DNA of 64,000 nt from Pacificimonas pallii (GTDB lineage Bacteria > Pseudomonadota > Alphaproteobacteria > Sphingomonadales > Sphingomonadaceae), in assembly GCF_019204005.1 (NCBI RefSeq), contig NZ_JAGSPA010000001.1, positions 310,001 to 374,000 of the forward strand, in the 5' to 3' direction. Of the stretch, positions 39,542 to 48,561 are shown in pieces (position 1 is the stretch's first letter; every line of letters begins with the position of its first letter). The position numbers were made by a program, and so were the translations under genes. Below the pieces are notes generated by a model. That model had not been told where the DNA came from. It ran no database searches and worked only from the letters and a program-made list of their open reading frames with translations.

Positions 39542-39566
39542 CCCCGTCCGCATCACCGAGACGGGG
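39542..39566. terminator. Possible terminator between the GST-like gene and trxA
   Basis: CCCCGTC/GACGGGG (39542-39548 with 39560-39566) forms a 7-bp stem with an 11-base loop between convergent genes. The following T-runs are short on either strand, so this is a moderate call. Confidence 0.4.
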
Positions 39567-39594
39567 ACTTCCGCCCGCCGGGAATGGGGCCGGT

Positions 39595-39915
39595 TTAGCC
39601 GATTTCGCTTTCTATCCAGGACCTGATGCTGGACTTGGGCTGCGCACCGACCTTGGTCGCCGCGGGCTTGCCGTCCTTGAACAGGATCATCGTCGGAATA
39701 CCGCGAATGCCGAATTCAGCGGCAAGATCGGGATGATCGTCCGTGTTCAGCTTCGCAATCGTAACGCCGTCCATTTCGTCAGAAAGCTCCTCCAGCGCAG
39801 GTGCGATCTGCCTGCAGGGGCCGCACCATGGCGCCCAGAAATCGACGAGCACAGGGGCGGTGGCGTTCTTCACCGTGGTTTCAAAATTGTCCGGCGTGAT
39901 GGCGGTTGTGGTCAT
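39595..39915 (-). CDS. trxA: Thioredoxin
   Basis: General disulfide reductase. The 106-residue product has the active site FWAPWCGPCRQIAPAL and the cis-Pro loop RGIPTMILFKDGK. The ATG at 39915 has AGGAG upstream. It follows addA by 126 bases on the same strand. addB-addA-trxA is remembered as a common alphaproteobacterial order. Confidence 0.97.
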   Translation of the reverse strand: MTTTAITPDNFETTVKNATAPVLVDFWAPWCGPCRQIAPALEELSDEMDGVTIAKLNTDDHPDLAAEFGIRGIPTMILFKDGKPAATKVGAQPKSSIRSWIESEIG

Positions 39916-40041
39916 AATGATATTCTCCTGATTACCTTGATATGAAACATGGCGGCACGCCGCACGAAGGGCAAGCCAAGGGTTTCTATCCAGCACTCAA
40001 CATATTTACGAGGCGGCGGTCCGTCACCATGCAATCGTCCG

Positions 40042-43000
40042 TCATGGCCGCGCGATGTCATCGGCCAGCCAGTGCAGTACCGGCCCGGCCGTGTAGAGCA
40101 GCCCCGCCTCGATCTTGCGGCCAGGGAATATACGTTCAAGGGCAGCGGCATAGCGCGCCATCTGCGCCGCATGACGACGAGGAATGTCGGCCGGCTCACG
40201 CGGTACCCTGCGGTCGGTCTTGAAGTCCACCACACGCACCCGGTCCGGCTCGACGAGCAGCGTATCGATCGTGCCCGAGATCACCCGCTCATCGACAATC
40301 GCGGAAATGGGGGCTTCCCGCAATGCGCCTTCGGTAAACAGCTGCGCATGCGCCGGGTTCTCCAGCACGGCCATCACTTCTGCGGCGAGCCGCTCCTGGT
40401 CGAGGCCATGTTCGGCAAGCATGCTGCCCCGGCGCGCCAGCCATTGCCGCGCGGCCTCCGCCCGGTCCATCCCGGGAAGCGCGGGGAGCCTTTCGAACAG
40501 GCTGTGCATCAGCCGCCCGCGCAGGCTGGCCGCCTCCAGTTGCGGCCCCGGTGGCGGCAGACCACTATCGTCTTCCGGTGCCGAGGGCGCGAGCGGGCGC
40601 GGCGGCTTCGCCTCTGGCGGTGCGGGACGCCGTGCCCAGTCGGGCAGCGCCGGGCGCGGCGATGGCACGGCGTCTGCGGCATCCCGCATCCGTGCGCGCG
40701 CACCGCTTTTATGGCGCAGTGCCGGAGCCGCCCAGATATCGCTCGCCACCTCCTCGGTCTCCAGCGACAGCATCGCCTGGTGCATGACGTCGTACCAGGT
40801 CTGCACAGCGCTGCGCGCAGCCGGAAGCCCGCCTGCGTAAAGATAATCCTCCGCCCGTGTCATCGCCACGTAGAGCAGCCGTAGATTCTCCTGCGAATCT
40901 TCCTCTTCCCGCTTCTCGTAAAGCGGCTGTAACAGTTCCGGCAATGTCGATTTGGAGACGCCATATAGCGGGAGCCTTGGGTCGCCCGCGGAGACTCCTT
41001 CCAGCATCAGATGATCCAGCCTGTGCGTGCCCGCATGTGCCCTCGCCGCGTCCGCCATGATGACGATCGGCGCCTGCAGGCCCTTCGCGCCGTGCACCGT
41101 CATGATCCGGACCGCATCGGACGGTGCATCTGGGTCGCGCTTGATATCGATGTCGTCCGCCGCCGACATCCATTCGAGAAACCCCTGCAGCGAGGGCACC
41201 TCGATACGCTCATAGGCAAGCGCCTGACTGAGCAGTTCTTCCAGAGGATCGCGCGCTTCGGGGCCCAGCCGCGCCAGCAGTCGCGCCCGCCCCCGGTGTT
41301 CCGGTCCCGACATCACCTCCTCTAGAAACGCATAGGGCGTCGAGAAATCCGCCATGGCGAGCACCTGCTCCAGCCAGCGCACGGCACCGACCGCGCGCTC
41401 ATCCTGACGATCCCGCAGCGCCGACCATAGCGATACGGCCTGTCCCCGCTTGTGCGCGACATCGTAAAGCTGATCCTGCGTCCAGCCCAGGAAGGGTGAC
41501 ACGAGCAACTCAGCCAATGACAGATCATCGTCCGGCTGCAGCGCGAACTTCACCAGTGACAGACAGTCCTGCACCACCAGCGGCTGCGTCAGCCGCAGCC
41601 GGTCCGCGCCCGCCACGTTCACATTCGCGGCATGCAGCGCGGCCACCAGTTCCGGCACCAGATCGCCGCGGTTCCTGACCAGTATCAATATGTCCTGCGC
41701 CCGCGCGGAACGATCCTTGGACGGCAGCCATAGCGGCGCGCCATCAATGCCGCCGGTCAGCCAGCCTTTCACCTCCCGCGCGATCCGCTGCGCCAGTGCC
41801 CGCTCCGGATAATCGGCATATTCATCCGGTATATTTCCGTCCGCATCCGTCAGACGCGGCCATAATGTAACGGCCCCGGCAGCGCCGCGGAACGCCTCAT
41901 GCGGGCGCGGCAGTTCGTTCAGTCCGATGGCCTCGGGGCCAAGCGTTTCCAGCACCTTGTCCACAACCGTCAGTACGGCCTGCACCGACCGGAAACTGGT
42001 GGCGAGTTCGACATTTACGAAGCTTTGCCCCGCATCCTCGACCTGCGCCTCCGTGCGCGTCCGCGCCGCCAGAAATTCTTCCGGATTGGTTCCCTGAAAG
42101 CCGAAAATGGCCTGCTTATAGTCTCCGACCGCAAATTTGGTGCGCGGCCCCTCATCGTCCGGGTCGCGCGTGCCGACGCCGGAAAAGAACTCCTCGGTCA
42201 GCGCATCGACGATCTTCCACTGGTCGGCATTCGTATCCTGCCCCTCATCGACCAGAACATGGTCGATGCGCTGATCCAGCTTGTAGAGCACCCAGCTGGT
42301 TTCAATTCCCGACAACAGCGCCGCGGCCCGCGCGATCAGATCGTCGAAATCAAGCGCTCCCAAATGCCCCTTTGCGGCTTCATAGCGGCGCGCGATGCGC
42401 TGGCCGACGGACAGGTGGAATTCGGCGATGTCCGCAAGTTCGATAAGCCGCTCAACATCACGAAGCCGGATCGCAAGGTCGGCCATCCGCTCATCGGTGC
42501 CCGCCAGTTTCGCGACCGGCTTGAACGCAGCGCCCGCGCCGCCGCCGGTCAGGCAGGACCCATAAAGCTGCGCGAGTGCCTCGTGCCGCGCGTCGGCATT
42601 CGCCAGCAGGAACGCGCTCAGCAGGTCCAGCCGCTTGCGGCCCGTCGGCGTATCCCATGAATTCAGCGCGGCAGCGTAATCTTCCGCGGCCGTCATCAGA
42701 CCGGGCATTTTCGCCATCTCCGCGCGCAGCAGGTCCGCCGCCGCGCCGGTCGCCGGCAGGTCCAGCCGCCGCCGCACTTCCTGTTGCAACGTCTCGGCGG
42801 GCAGCTGCATCAGGTCCCTGCGCACGCGCAGCAGGTCAGCCACGATGCTGGCCGCACCGGCGTCGCCATAGCGCACGGCAAGCGTGGCGAGATCGCCGAG
42901 GAAAGCCTCGTCATGGCGGTCCTCGGCGTCGGCCGCGACGTCCTCCAGGACGTCCGCGCGCAGCTGCGCGCCCGAGCGGTCCTCCAGCGTCGCGAATCCG

Positions 43001-43434
43001 GGAACCACGCCGGCTTCGATGGGAAACGCAGCCAGAAGCGACGCCGCAAAGGCGTGCAGCGTCTGCACGCGAAAGCCCCCTTTCACCTCCAGCGCCCCGG
43101 CGAACAGCGTCCGCGCCCGCGATAGCGTGTCGGCGTCATCACGCGCGCCGATCGCCCGCAGATCGTTGGACAGCGCTGCGTCATCCGCGCGCACCCAGCG
43201 CGCAAGCACGTCCAGAATACGCGATTGCATCTCCGCCGCAGCGGCCTTTGTGAAGGTCAGCGCCATGATCCCGTCCGGCGTCGCCCCCTCCACCAGCAGA
43301 CGCAGTACCCGCGCGGTGAGCACCTGCGTCTTGCCCGTGCCCGCCGATGCCGACACCCACGCATGTACCCACGGATCGACCGCACGCATCTGTTCATCGC
43401 GCAGGGGATGCAGGGCTTGCGTCCGGGCGGACAT
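40042..43434 (-). CDS. addA: Double-strand break repair helicase-nuclease AddA
   Basis: UvrD/RecB-type helicase with a nuclease domain, acting with AddB to resect DNA ends for RecA. The 1130-residue protein has Walker A SASAGTGKTQVLTARVLRLL, motif II VLVDEGQDTN, later helicase motifs such as VRIMTVHGAKGLQAPIVI, and a C-terminal PD-(D/E)XK nuclease (VRVVDFKTDRR with QMARYAAAL). The start at 43434 has GGGAGGGGC upstream and shares bases with the addB stop (TGATG). Confidence 0.96.
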   Translation of the reverse strand: MSARTQALHPLRDEQMRAVDPWVHAWVSASAGTGKTQVLTARVLRLLVEGATPDGIMALTFTKAAAAEMQSRILDVLARWVRADDAALSNDLRAIGARDDADTLSRARTLFAGALEVKGGFRVQTLHAFAASLLAAFPIEAGVVPGFATLEDRSGAQLRADVLEDVAADAEDRHDEAFLGDLATLAVRYGDAGAASIVADLLRVRRDLMQLPAETLQQEVRRRLDLPATGAAADLLRAEMAKMPGLMTAAEDYAAALNSWDTPTGRKRLDLLSAFLLANADARHEALAQLYGSCLTGGGAGAAFKPVAKLAGTDERMADLAIRLRDVERLIELADIAEFHLSVGQRIARRYEAAKGHLGALDFDDLIARAAALLSGIETSWVLYKLDQRIDHVLVDEGQDTNADQWKIVDALTEEFFSGVGTRDPDDEGPRTKFAVGDYKQAIFGFQGTNPEEFLAARTRTEAQVEDAGQSFVNVELATSFRSVQAVLTVVDKVLETLGPEAIGLNELPRPHEAFRGAAGAVTLWPRLTDADGNIPDEYADYPERALAQRIAREVKGWLTGGIDGAPLWLPSKDRSARAQDILILVRNRGDLVPELVAALHAANVNVAGADRLRLTQPLVVQDCLSLVKFALQPDDDLSLAELLVSPFLGWTQDQLYDVAHKRGQAVSLWSALRDRQDERAVGAVRWLEQVLAMADFSTPYAFLEEVMSGPEHRGRARLLARLGPEARDPLEELLSQALAYERIEVPSLQGFLEWMSAADDIDIKRDPDAPSDAVRIMTVHGAKGLQAPIVIMADAARAHAGTHRLDHLMLEGVSAGDPRLPLYGVSKSTLPELLQPLYEKREEEDSQENLRLLYVAMTRAEDYLYAGGLPAARSAVQTWYDVMHQAMLSLETEEVASDIWAAPALRHKSGARARMRDAADAVPSPRPALPDWARRPAPPEAKPPRPLAPSAPEDDSGLPPPGPQLEAASLRGRLMHSLFERLPALPGMDRAEAARQWLARRGSMLAEHGLDQERLAAEVMAVLENPAHAQLFTEGALREAPISAIVDERVISGTIDTLLVEPDRVRVVDFKTDRRVPREPADIPRRHAAQMARYAAALERIFPGRKIEAGLLYTAGPVLHWLADDIARP

Positions 43435-46343
43435 CAGCGCCCCTCCCATTCCTGTACGCGGGCAAGCTGCGCATAGTCGTTGAACGGCGCGAATTCAGGC
43501 TTCAGACGGGCGGTGAACGGCGCGTCGCCGGTCAGGTACATCGCGGCCGTCTCGCGGAAGCGGGCTTCGGCGTCATCGAACCACATCTCAAGCTCTTTCC
43601 AGACCTTGCGGTAGCTTGTCTCGCTCGATGTGATCGTGCCTTCGGTGCGTCCGCCCGACAGCCGCCAATAGGCCACCATGGCGACGGGCAGGCTTTCAGT
43701 GCCCAGCCTGCCCGACCGCGCCAGCCAGCTCAGCAAGGCCAGCTGGTCGGCATAACCCTCGGCAATGCGGTTCTGCTGCGGCGGCGCGCCGGTCTTATAG
43801 TCGACGACCGCCAGTGTCGCACCCTTCTGGAAGATGACGTCCGCCTTGCCGGTCAGCTTCACGCCGTCCACATCCAGATGACCTTTCCGCTCAACGGACG
43901 CGACGTGCCAGCCGCCAAGTTCATATTCGGCGACCTGCGCGGCGGCCCAGTCGAGCATGCGCATGACGCGCGGCTTCCACAGGACACGCAGCAGAATGTG
44001 ATCGGAGTAACCCGACAGGGCTGCGTCAATGGCCGCTTCGCGCGCGGCGACGTCCTGCAGCGTCCCTTCCCTGTGCAGCTTCTCCATCAAATCATGCACG
44101 ATCACACCGCGCTCGCTGGCCTCGGGCGATGCGCCCAGCGGATCGAGCCGCGACAGGCGCAGCATGTAACGGGCGTAGAACTGATAAGGATCGGCACGCA
44201 AGGTTTCGACCTGTGTCACGCTGATCGCCCGGCGGCGGTCGGCGTGCGGCGGAGCTGGCGCGGGCCGCCGGATCTCGGCGCGCGGCTCCTCCCCATCCAT
44301 ATCCGCCGCCAGCGCTGCCAGGACATCGTCGTGCGGCAGGTCCGCACCCAGAAACGCCTGTAGTCGCAACCAGTAGCGCGATGCGACGGTCGGCGCGCTG
44401 GCATCCCGCGCGGCGCGCGTTAGCAGCACTTCGGGCGCCCCGCTCGCCGCCACGAAATCATGCGCGGACAAGGCCAGCGTGCGATCCGTTGGCGGCAGGC
44501 CAAGAGCGCGCCGCACACCCGGTGGCAGCCACGGATCGAAATGATCGGCTGGCGGCCAGACACCTTCGTTCAGACCGCCCAGGATCATCAGGTCCGCGCG
44601 CTGTAACCGGGCCTCCAGCAGGCCGTAGATCGCCAGTCGCGGATGGCGGCCGTAAAGCGGACGCACGGGCACCGATCCCGCCAGCGCGCTCATCAGCGCA
44701 GGCAGGTCGGCGGTGGGCATGCGGTCGGTCACCCCGCCATATCGTTCCAGTTCCGACAGCAATTCGCTCGCCGCCCGTCCGGAGGGGCCATCCCAGAAAC
44801 GCTCGTCCGAAAGCGCCGCGATGACCTCGCGCAGCTTTCCCGCGACAGCGGCCAGGTCACCGGTGACACGCTGCCGGAAAATTTCCGCCAGGGGCCGCAG
44901 CGCCGCCGCCGCCGCCTTCCACCACCCGGTGACGCCGTCCACGTCCGCGGTGCCGGGCAATTCCCGCCGCAGACGGTTTCCCACGGCCTGCAATCCGCGC
45001 GCAGGCCGGACGCCGCGCAGCGCCAGGTCGAGGTGGCGCACATTGCGCAGCCACCTCGCGCGGTCCTCGCCCGGCCCCACCAGCGGATGCTTCAGCACGG
45101 CGAGCAGCGGGACCGGCGCAAAGCCGCTCTTCGCCGCCTCCAGCAGCAGGCCCAGCAGCGCGCCGGGCGGCGTCAGCGACAGGGGCGTACCGGCACTGTC
45201 ATCGACCTCGACACCCCAGCGCCGCATCTGCGCCGCCACGCGCCGGGCGAGATCACGATCAGGCGTCACCAGCGCCGCCGTCCGCCCTGGCACCTCGAGC
45301 GCTTCGCGCATCGCCAGCGCAATCGCCCGCGCCTCCTCCGCAGGGGAACGTACAGCAACCGCGCGCATGCCCTGGGCGCCCTGCGCCGGCGGCGGCGTGT
45401 CACGCCAATGTGCGGTTTCTCTTGGAGCGGCAAGGGCATGTGCGAGCATATCGGTCCGCGCCTGACCGCCGGCGGCGGCGGCATCCCCGGGCCATGGGCG
45501 CACGTCTGCGCGTGACGCGGACATGTCCCTTAGCAAGGCCGCTAAAGGAGCCTGCGGGTGCGTCGAGGCGGCGGACAGCGCGTCCCATGCCGCTTCATCC
45601 ATGTCCTGATCGAGGCCCGGCAGGACGACCGCGCCGCGTGGCATCTGCGCGATCGTGCCAAGCAGCGCCGCCGCCACGGGATCGGCATTGGCGATACCGG
45701 CAGCGATCACGGGATGGGGCGGCGGCGCATCGCGCCAGCGCACCGCGAGCCGCATCAGCAAGGCCTGCCGCTCGGCAACCCGGTCGGACTTGCCAAGCGT
45801 TTTCAATACTTCCGGCCATGCCTCGCGCACGATATTCAGGAATGTCGCCGTCGAGCGCCAGTGCACGGCCATGTCCGCCTCCACGGCCTCCGTCAGCCGG
45901 TCGGTGCCGACTTCATATAATTGCATCAGGTCGAGCGTTCGCCCCAGCGCCTCGGCATAGCGCAGCGTCTCGACCTTGGCGCGCGTCTGCCCCGTTTTCC
46001 GCTGCCATGCCTCGACCAGCGGCATCAGCCGCAAGGTCCGTTCCAGCTCACCAATCTGCGGCGGGCCCGCCAGCGCGTCCGCGCCCGCGGGCAGCCCCGG
46101 CATCAGCTCATCATCAAGGTCGCCCAGAACCGCGAGCCGCGGCAGCAGCAGCGCCCCTTCCGACGCCCGCACGAACGCGTCCTGCACCGCCCGCGCCGAG
46201 CGCCTGTTGGGCAGCAGCACGAGCGTTCTCGCCAGCGACAGCTCATCGCCGCGCGCGAACGGATATCCGCTTAGCAAAGTGGCCGCCAGCCGATCCGCGA
46301 AGGCCTGATGCGGCGCGATCGTGTAGAGGCGGCGGGTCGCCAT
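43434..46343 (-). CDS. addB: Double-strand break repair protein AddB
   Basis: Partner of AddA, with a degenerate helicase part and a C-terminal nuclease. The 969-residue protein has an N-terminal nucleotide-fold region (RTLVLLPNRRSARAVQDAFV), the middle RADLMILGGLNEGVWPP typical of alphaproteobacterial AddB, and the nuclease motif LAVVDYKTGAPP with QLALLSWLAR. The Chi-scanning and nuclease roles are known for the family. The Fe-S cysteines of Gram-positive AddB are not evident. Confidence 0.95.
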   Translation of the reverse strand: MATRRLYTIAPHQAFADRLAATLLSGYPFARGDELSLARTLVLLPNRRSARAVQDAFVRASEGALLLPRLAVLGDLDDELMPGLPAGADALAGPPQIGELERTLRLMPLVEAWQRKTGQTRAKVETLRYAEALGRTLDLMQLYEVGTDRLTEAVEADMAVHWRSTATFLNIVREAWPEVLKTLGKSDRVAERQALLMRLAVRWRDAPPPHPVIAAGIANADPVAAALLGTIAQMPRGAVVLPGLDQDMDEAAWDALSAASTHPQAPLAALLRDMSASRADVRPWPGDAAAAGGQARTDMLAHALAAPRETAHWRDTPPPAQGAQGMRAVAVRSPAEEARAIALAMREALEVPGRTAALVTPDRDLARRVAAQMRRWGVEVDDSAGTPLSLTPPGALLGLLLEAAKSGFAPVPLLAVLKHPLVGPGEDRARWLRNVRHLDLALRGVRPARGLQAVGNRLRRELPGTADVDGVTGWWKAAAAALRPLAEIFRQRVTGDLAAVAGKLREVIAALSDERFWDGPSGRAASELLSELERYGGVTDRMPTADLPALMSALAGSVPVRPLYGRHPRLAIYGLLEARLQRADLMILGGLNEGVWPPADHFDPWLPPGVRRALGLPPTDRTLALSAHDFVAASGAPEVLLTRAARDASAPTVASRYWLRLQAFLGADLPHDDVLAALAADMDGEEPRAEIRRPAPAPPHADRRRAISVTQVETLRADPYQFYARYMLRLSRLDPLGASPEASERGVIVHDLMEKLHREGTLQDVAAREAAIDAALSGYSDHILLRVLWKPRVMRMLDWAAAQVAEYELGGWHVASVERKGHLDVDGVKLTGKADVIFQKGATLAVVDYKTGAPPQQNRIAEGYADQLALLSWLARSGRLGTESLPVAMVAYWRLSGGRTEGTITSSETSYRKVWKELEMWFDDAEARFRETAAMYLTGDAPFTARLKPEFAPFNDYAQLARVQEWEGR

Positions 46344-46355
46344 CTTCAGGCGCCG

Positions 46356-47114
46356 CTATTCACTGGCAAGCAGGGTTTCCGTCGCCGTGATCGCGGCGGG
46401 CGTGCCCACATGATACCACCCGCCAAGATGCGCCATGCCATATAGCCGTCCGCTCTCGATCAACCGGTCCCAGATCAGGTTGAAACTGAACGGCCCGTCC
46501 GGCGTGTCCTCGAACAGCTCGCGCTTCACGATCTGCGTGCCTGAATAGATGAACGGCGCCAATCTGGTGCCGGACTGCCGCAGCAGCGCGCCGGTGCCGC
46601 TCATGCGGAAATCGCCATTGCCGGAATAGCCGGTCGCGCGCGCCAATGGCACCAGAAGCAGAAGCGCGTCCATAATGCCGGGATCCCAGCGCTCCGCCAG
46701 CAGGCGCAGCGTATCCATCGGACCGTCGACGACGATATTGTCGCTGTTCATAACATAGAATGTGTCGGCGCCGATCAACGGCAGCGCCTTTTTGCAGCCG
46801 CCGCCGGTTTCCAGCAGCTCCGCCCGTTCATCGGACAGGCTGATATCTAGCCCGTGATCCCGCCGCTTCACATGCGCCTCGACCTGATCCGCCAGATAAT
46901 GCGTATTGACCACCGCGCGCTTCACCCCGGCGCGCGCCAGATTCTCCAGCGCATAGTCGATCAGAGCCCGCCCGCGTACGGTGATCAGCGGCTTTGGCCG
47001 GGTCGCCGTCAGGGGCCGCATGCGCCGCCCCATGCCCGCGGCAAGGACCATGGCCGCCTCCGGCACATCCGCTTTCACGCCTGGCCTTAGCGATAGGGGT
47101 TTACTCAGCGTCAT
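46356..47114 (-). CDS. murU: N-acetylmuramate-1-phosphate uridylyltransferase
   Basis: Nucleotidyltransferase that makes UDP-MurNAc from MurNAc-1-phosphate and UTP in the MurA-bypassing recycling route. The 252-residue protein has the signature AMVLAAGMGRRMRPLTATRP with the catalytic Lys in KPLITVRGRALIDY, and DSNIVVD-type metal site (here NSDNIVVDGP). It overlaps the amgK stop by 4 bases. This pairing is what separates MurU from other sugar nucleotidyltransferases. Confidence 0.9.
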   Translation of the reverse strand: MTLSKPLSLRPGVKADVPEAAMVLAAGMGRRMRPLTATRPKPLITVRGRALIDYALENLARAGVKRAVVNTHYLADQVEAHVKRRDHGLDISLSDERAELLETGGGCKKALPLIGADTFYVMNSDNIVVDGPMDTLRLLAERWDPGIMDALLLLVPLARATGYSGNGDFRMSGTGALLRQSGTRLAPFIYSGTQIVKRELFEDTPDGPFSFNLIWDRLIESGRLYGMAHLGGWYHVGTPAAITATETLLASE

Positions 47115-48133
47115 TTGTGATCCTTAAAGGTTCGCCGCACACTGGCGGGAAGGTGATTTCCAAACCAGTCCGCCAGCGGCTCAAGTCCCGCTTGCGAAAG
47201 ATTTTGGTCCAACTGCCCCCAGAGTCGCGGCAGATGGTTCAGATAGCCCGGTTTCGCATCGCGCCGCCAGAGCCGCACGAATACGCCCAGAATGCGGGCG
47301 GCCCGCTGCGCGCCCATGACGGCATAGCTTGTCCGGAACGCCGCTTCGTCGACGTCGCGGCCAGCGAGGTATCGCGCCAGCATCTCCATCTGCACATCCT
47401 GCGGGACGTCCCGGCGCGCATCCTGCAATAGCGACACCAGATCGTACGCGGAAGGCCCGCGCATGGCGTCCTGAAAATCCAGAATGCCGACGCGCCGGGG
47501 GCCCTCCCGCTCCGGCAGCCACATCAGGTTGGGCGCGTGATAGTCGAGCTGGACCATGCGATCCGCGTCATACAGACCGGCGGGCAGGACGGCCTGCCAT
47601 ACAGCCCGGTAGGACGACCGCACATCGTCGCTGGCAGACCCCTCCATCAGTTCTGGCCAGTGCCAGTCGAGCAGCAGCTCCGCCTCCTTGATCATACGTT
47701 CGGTACCATAATCGTCGATGATGACGTCCCCGAGACGGGCGGGCATGGGATCGGCGTGGAGCGCGACCAGTACGTCCGTCGCCATAAGATATAGTTCGCG
47801 CTCCGCCGCTTGTGACGCCGTCTTCAGATATTGGAAATACTGATGCGTTCCAAGGTCTTCCAGCAGAATGAGACCCACGCTGAGGTCATAGGCATGAATG
47901 GCGGGTCCGCTCATCCCGCGCCGGCGGATTTCCAGCGCCAGTTCGACGAACCATTCAGAACGCTCCGATGGATCGGGCGCATGCATCAGGATCGCCGACC
48001 TATCGCCCTTGCGCAGGCGGAAATAGCGCCGGAACGCCGCGTCGGCACTGAATTCGGAAATGTCCGCGCCCTCCCAGCCCTCTGCGGCGAGAAAGCGCGG
48101 TGCGGCGTCCGGCAGATTTACAGTCTGGCCCAT
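47111..48133 (-). CDS. amgK: N-acetylmuramate/N-acetylglucosamine anomeric kinase
   Basis: Aminoglycoside-phosphotransferase-fold kinase that phosphorylates recycled MurNAc at C1. The 340-residue protein has the nucleotide-binding strand SAILMHAPDPSE, the catalytic loop VQLDYHAPNLMWLPER and the metal-binding VGILDFQDAMRGP. The ATG at 48133 lies 16 bases inside the 3' end of tsaE. Known from Pseudomonas and Caulobacter, the AmgK-MurU route gives intrinsic fosfomycin tolerance because it avoids MurA. Confidence 0.9.
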   Translation of the reverse strand: MGQTVNLPDAAPRFLAAEGWEGADISEFSADAAFRRYFRLRKGDRSAILMHAPDPSERSEWFVELALEIRRRGMSGPAIHAYDLSVGLILLEDLGTHQYFQYLKTASQAAERELYLMATDVLVALHADPMPARLGDVIIDDYGTERMIKEAELLLDWHWPELMEGSASDDVRSSYRAVWQAVLPAGLYDADRMVQLDYHAPNLMWLPEREGPRRVGILDFQDAMRGPSAYDLVSLLQDARRDVPQDVQMEMLARYLAGRDVDEAAFRTSYAVMGAQRAARILGVFVRLWRRDAKPGYLNHLPRLWGQLDQNLSQAGLEPLADWFGNHLPASVRRTFKDHK

Positions 48134-48561
48134 CGGCGCTCCCAACTCTCGGGCACCTGCGCTGTCAATATGCGAACCGCATCCCCGGTACCGTCCAGCG
48201 TCAGTTTCAGGGCGGGCCCGGGCAGCAAGGTGCCGCCGCGTTCCGGCCATTCGACAATCAGTGCGCCGTCCTCAAGCACATCATCAAGCGCGAGCGGCAG
48301 TATCTCCTCCGCGTCACCCAGGCGGTATAGATCGCTGTGCCACACGGGCAAACGCATTCCCGGCCCCTCATAGGGCTGCACCAGCGTGAATGTCGGGCTG
48401 GGCACTTCGCCCGCATGGCCGGCACCGCGCAGCATACCGCGCGCCAGCACCGTTTTCCCCGCGCCCAGGGGGCCTGACAGCGCGACGATGTCGCCCGCCT
48501 GCAGACACGCGCCCAGGCGTACGCCGAACGCCTGCTGCGCGCCCTCGTCCGCGAATTGCAT
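48118..48561 (-). CDS. tsaE: tRNA t6A biosynthesis ATPase TsaE
   Basis: ATPase that, with TsaB and TsaD, makes the t6A modification at A37 of ANN-decoding tRNAs. The 147-residue product has Walker A SGPLGAGKTVLARGM, the conserved VPSPTFTLVQPYEG and the HSDLYRL and IVEWPER motifs. It overlaps the divL stop by one base (TAATG) and amgK by 16 bases. Confidence 0.95.
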   Translation of the reverse strand: MQFADEGAQQAFGVRLGACLQAGDIVALSGPLGAGKTVLARGMLRGAGHAGEVPSPTFTLVQPYEGPGMRLPVWHSDLYRLGDAEEILPLALDDVLEDGALIVEWPERGGTLLPGPALKLTLDGTGDAVRILTAQVPESWERRWARL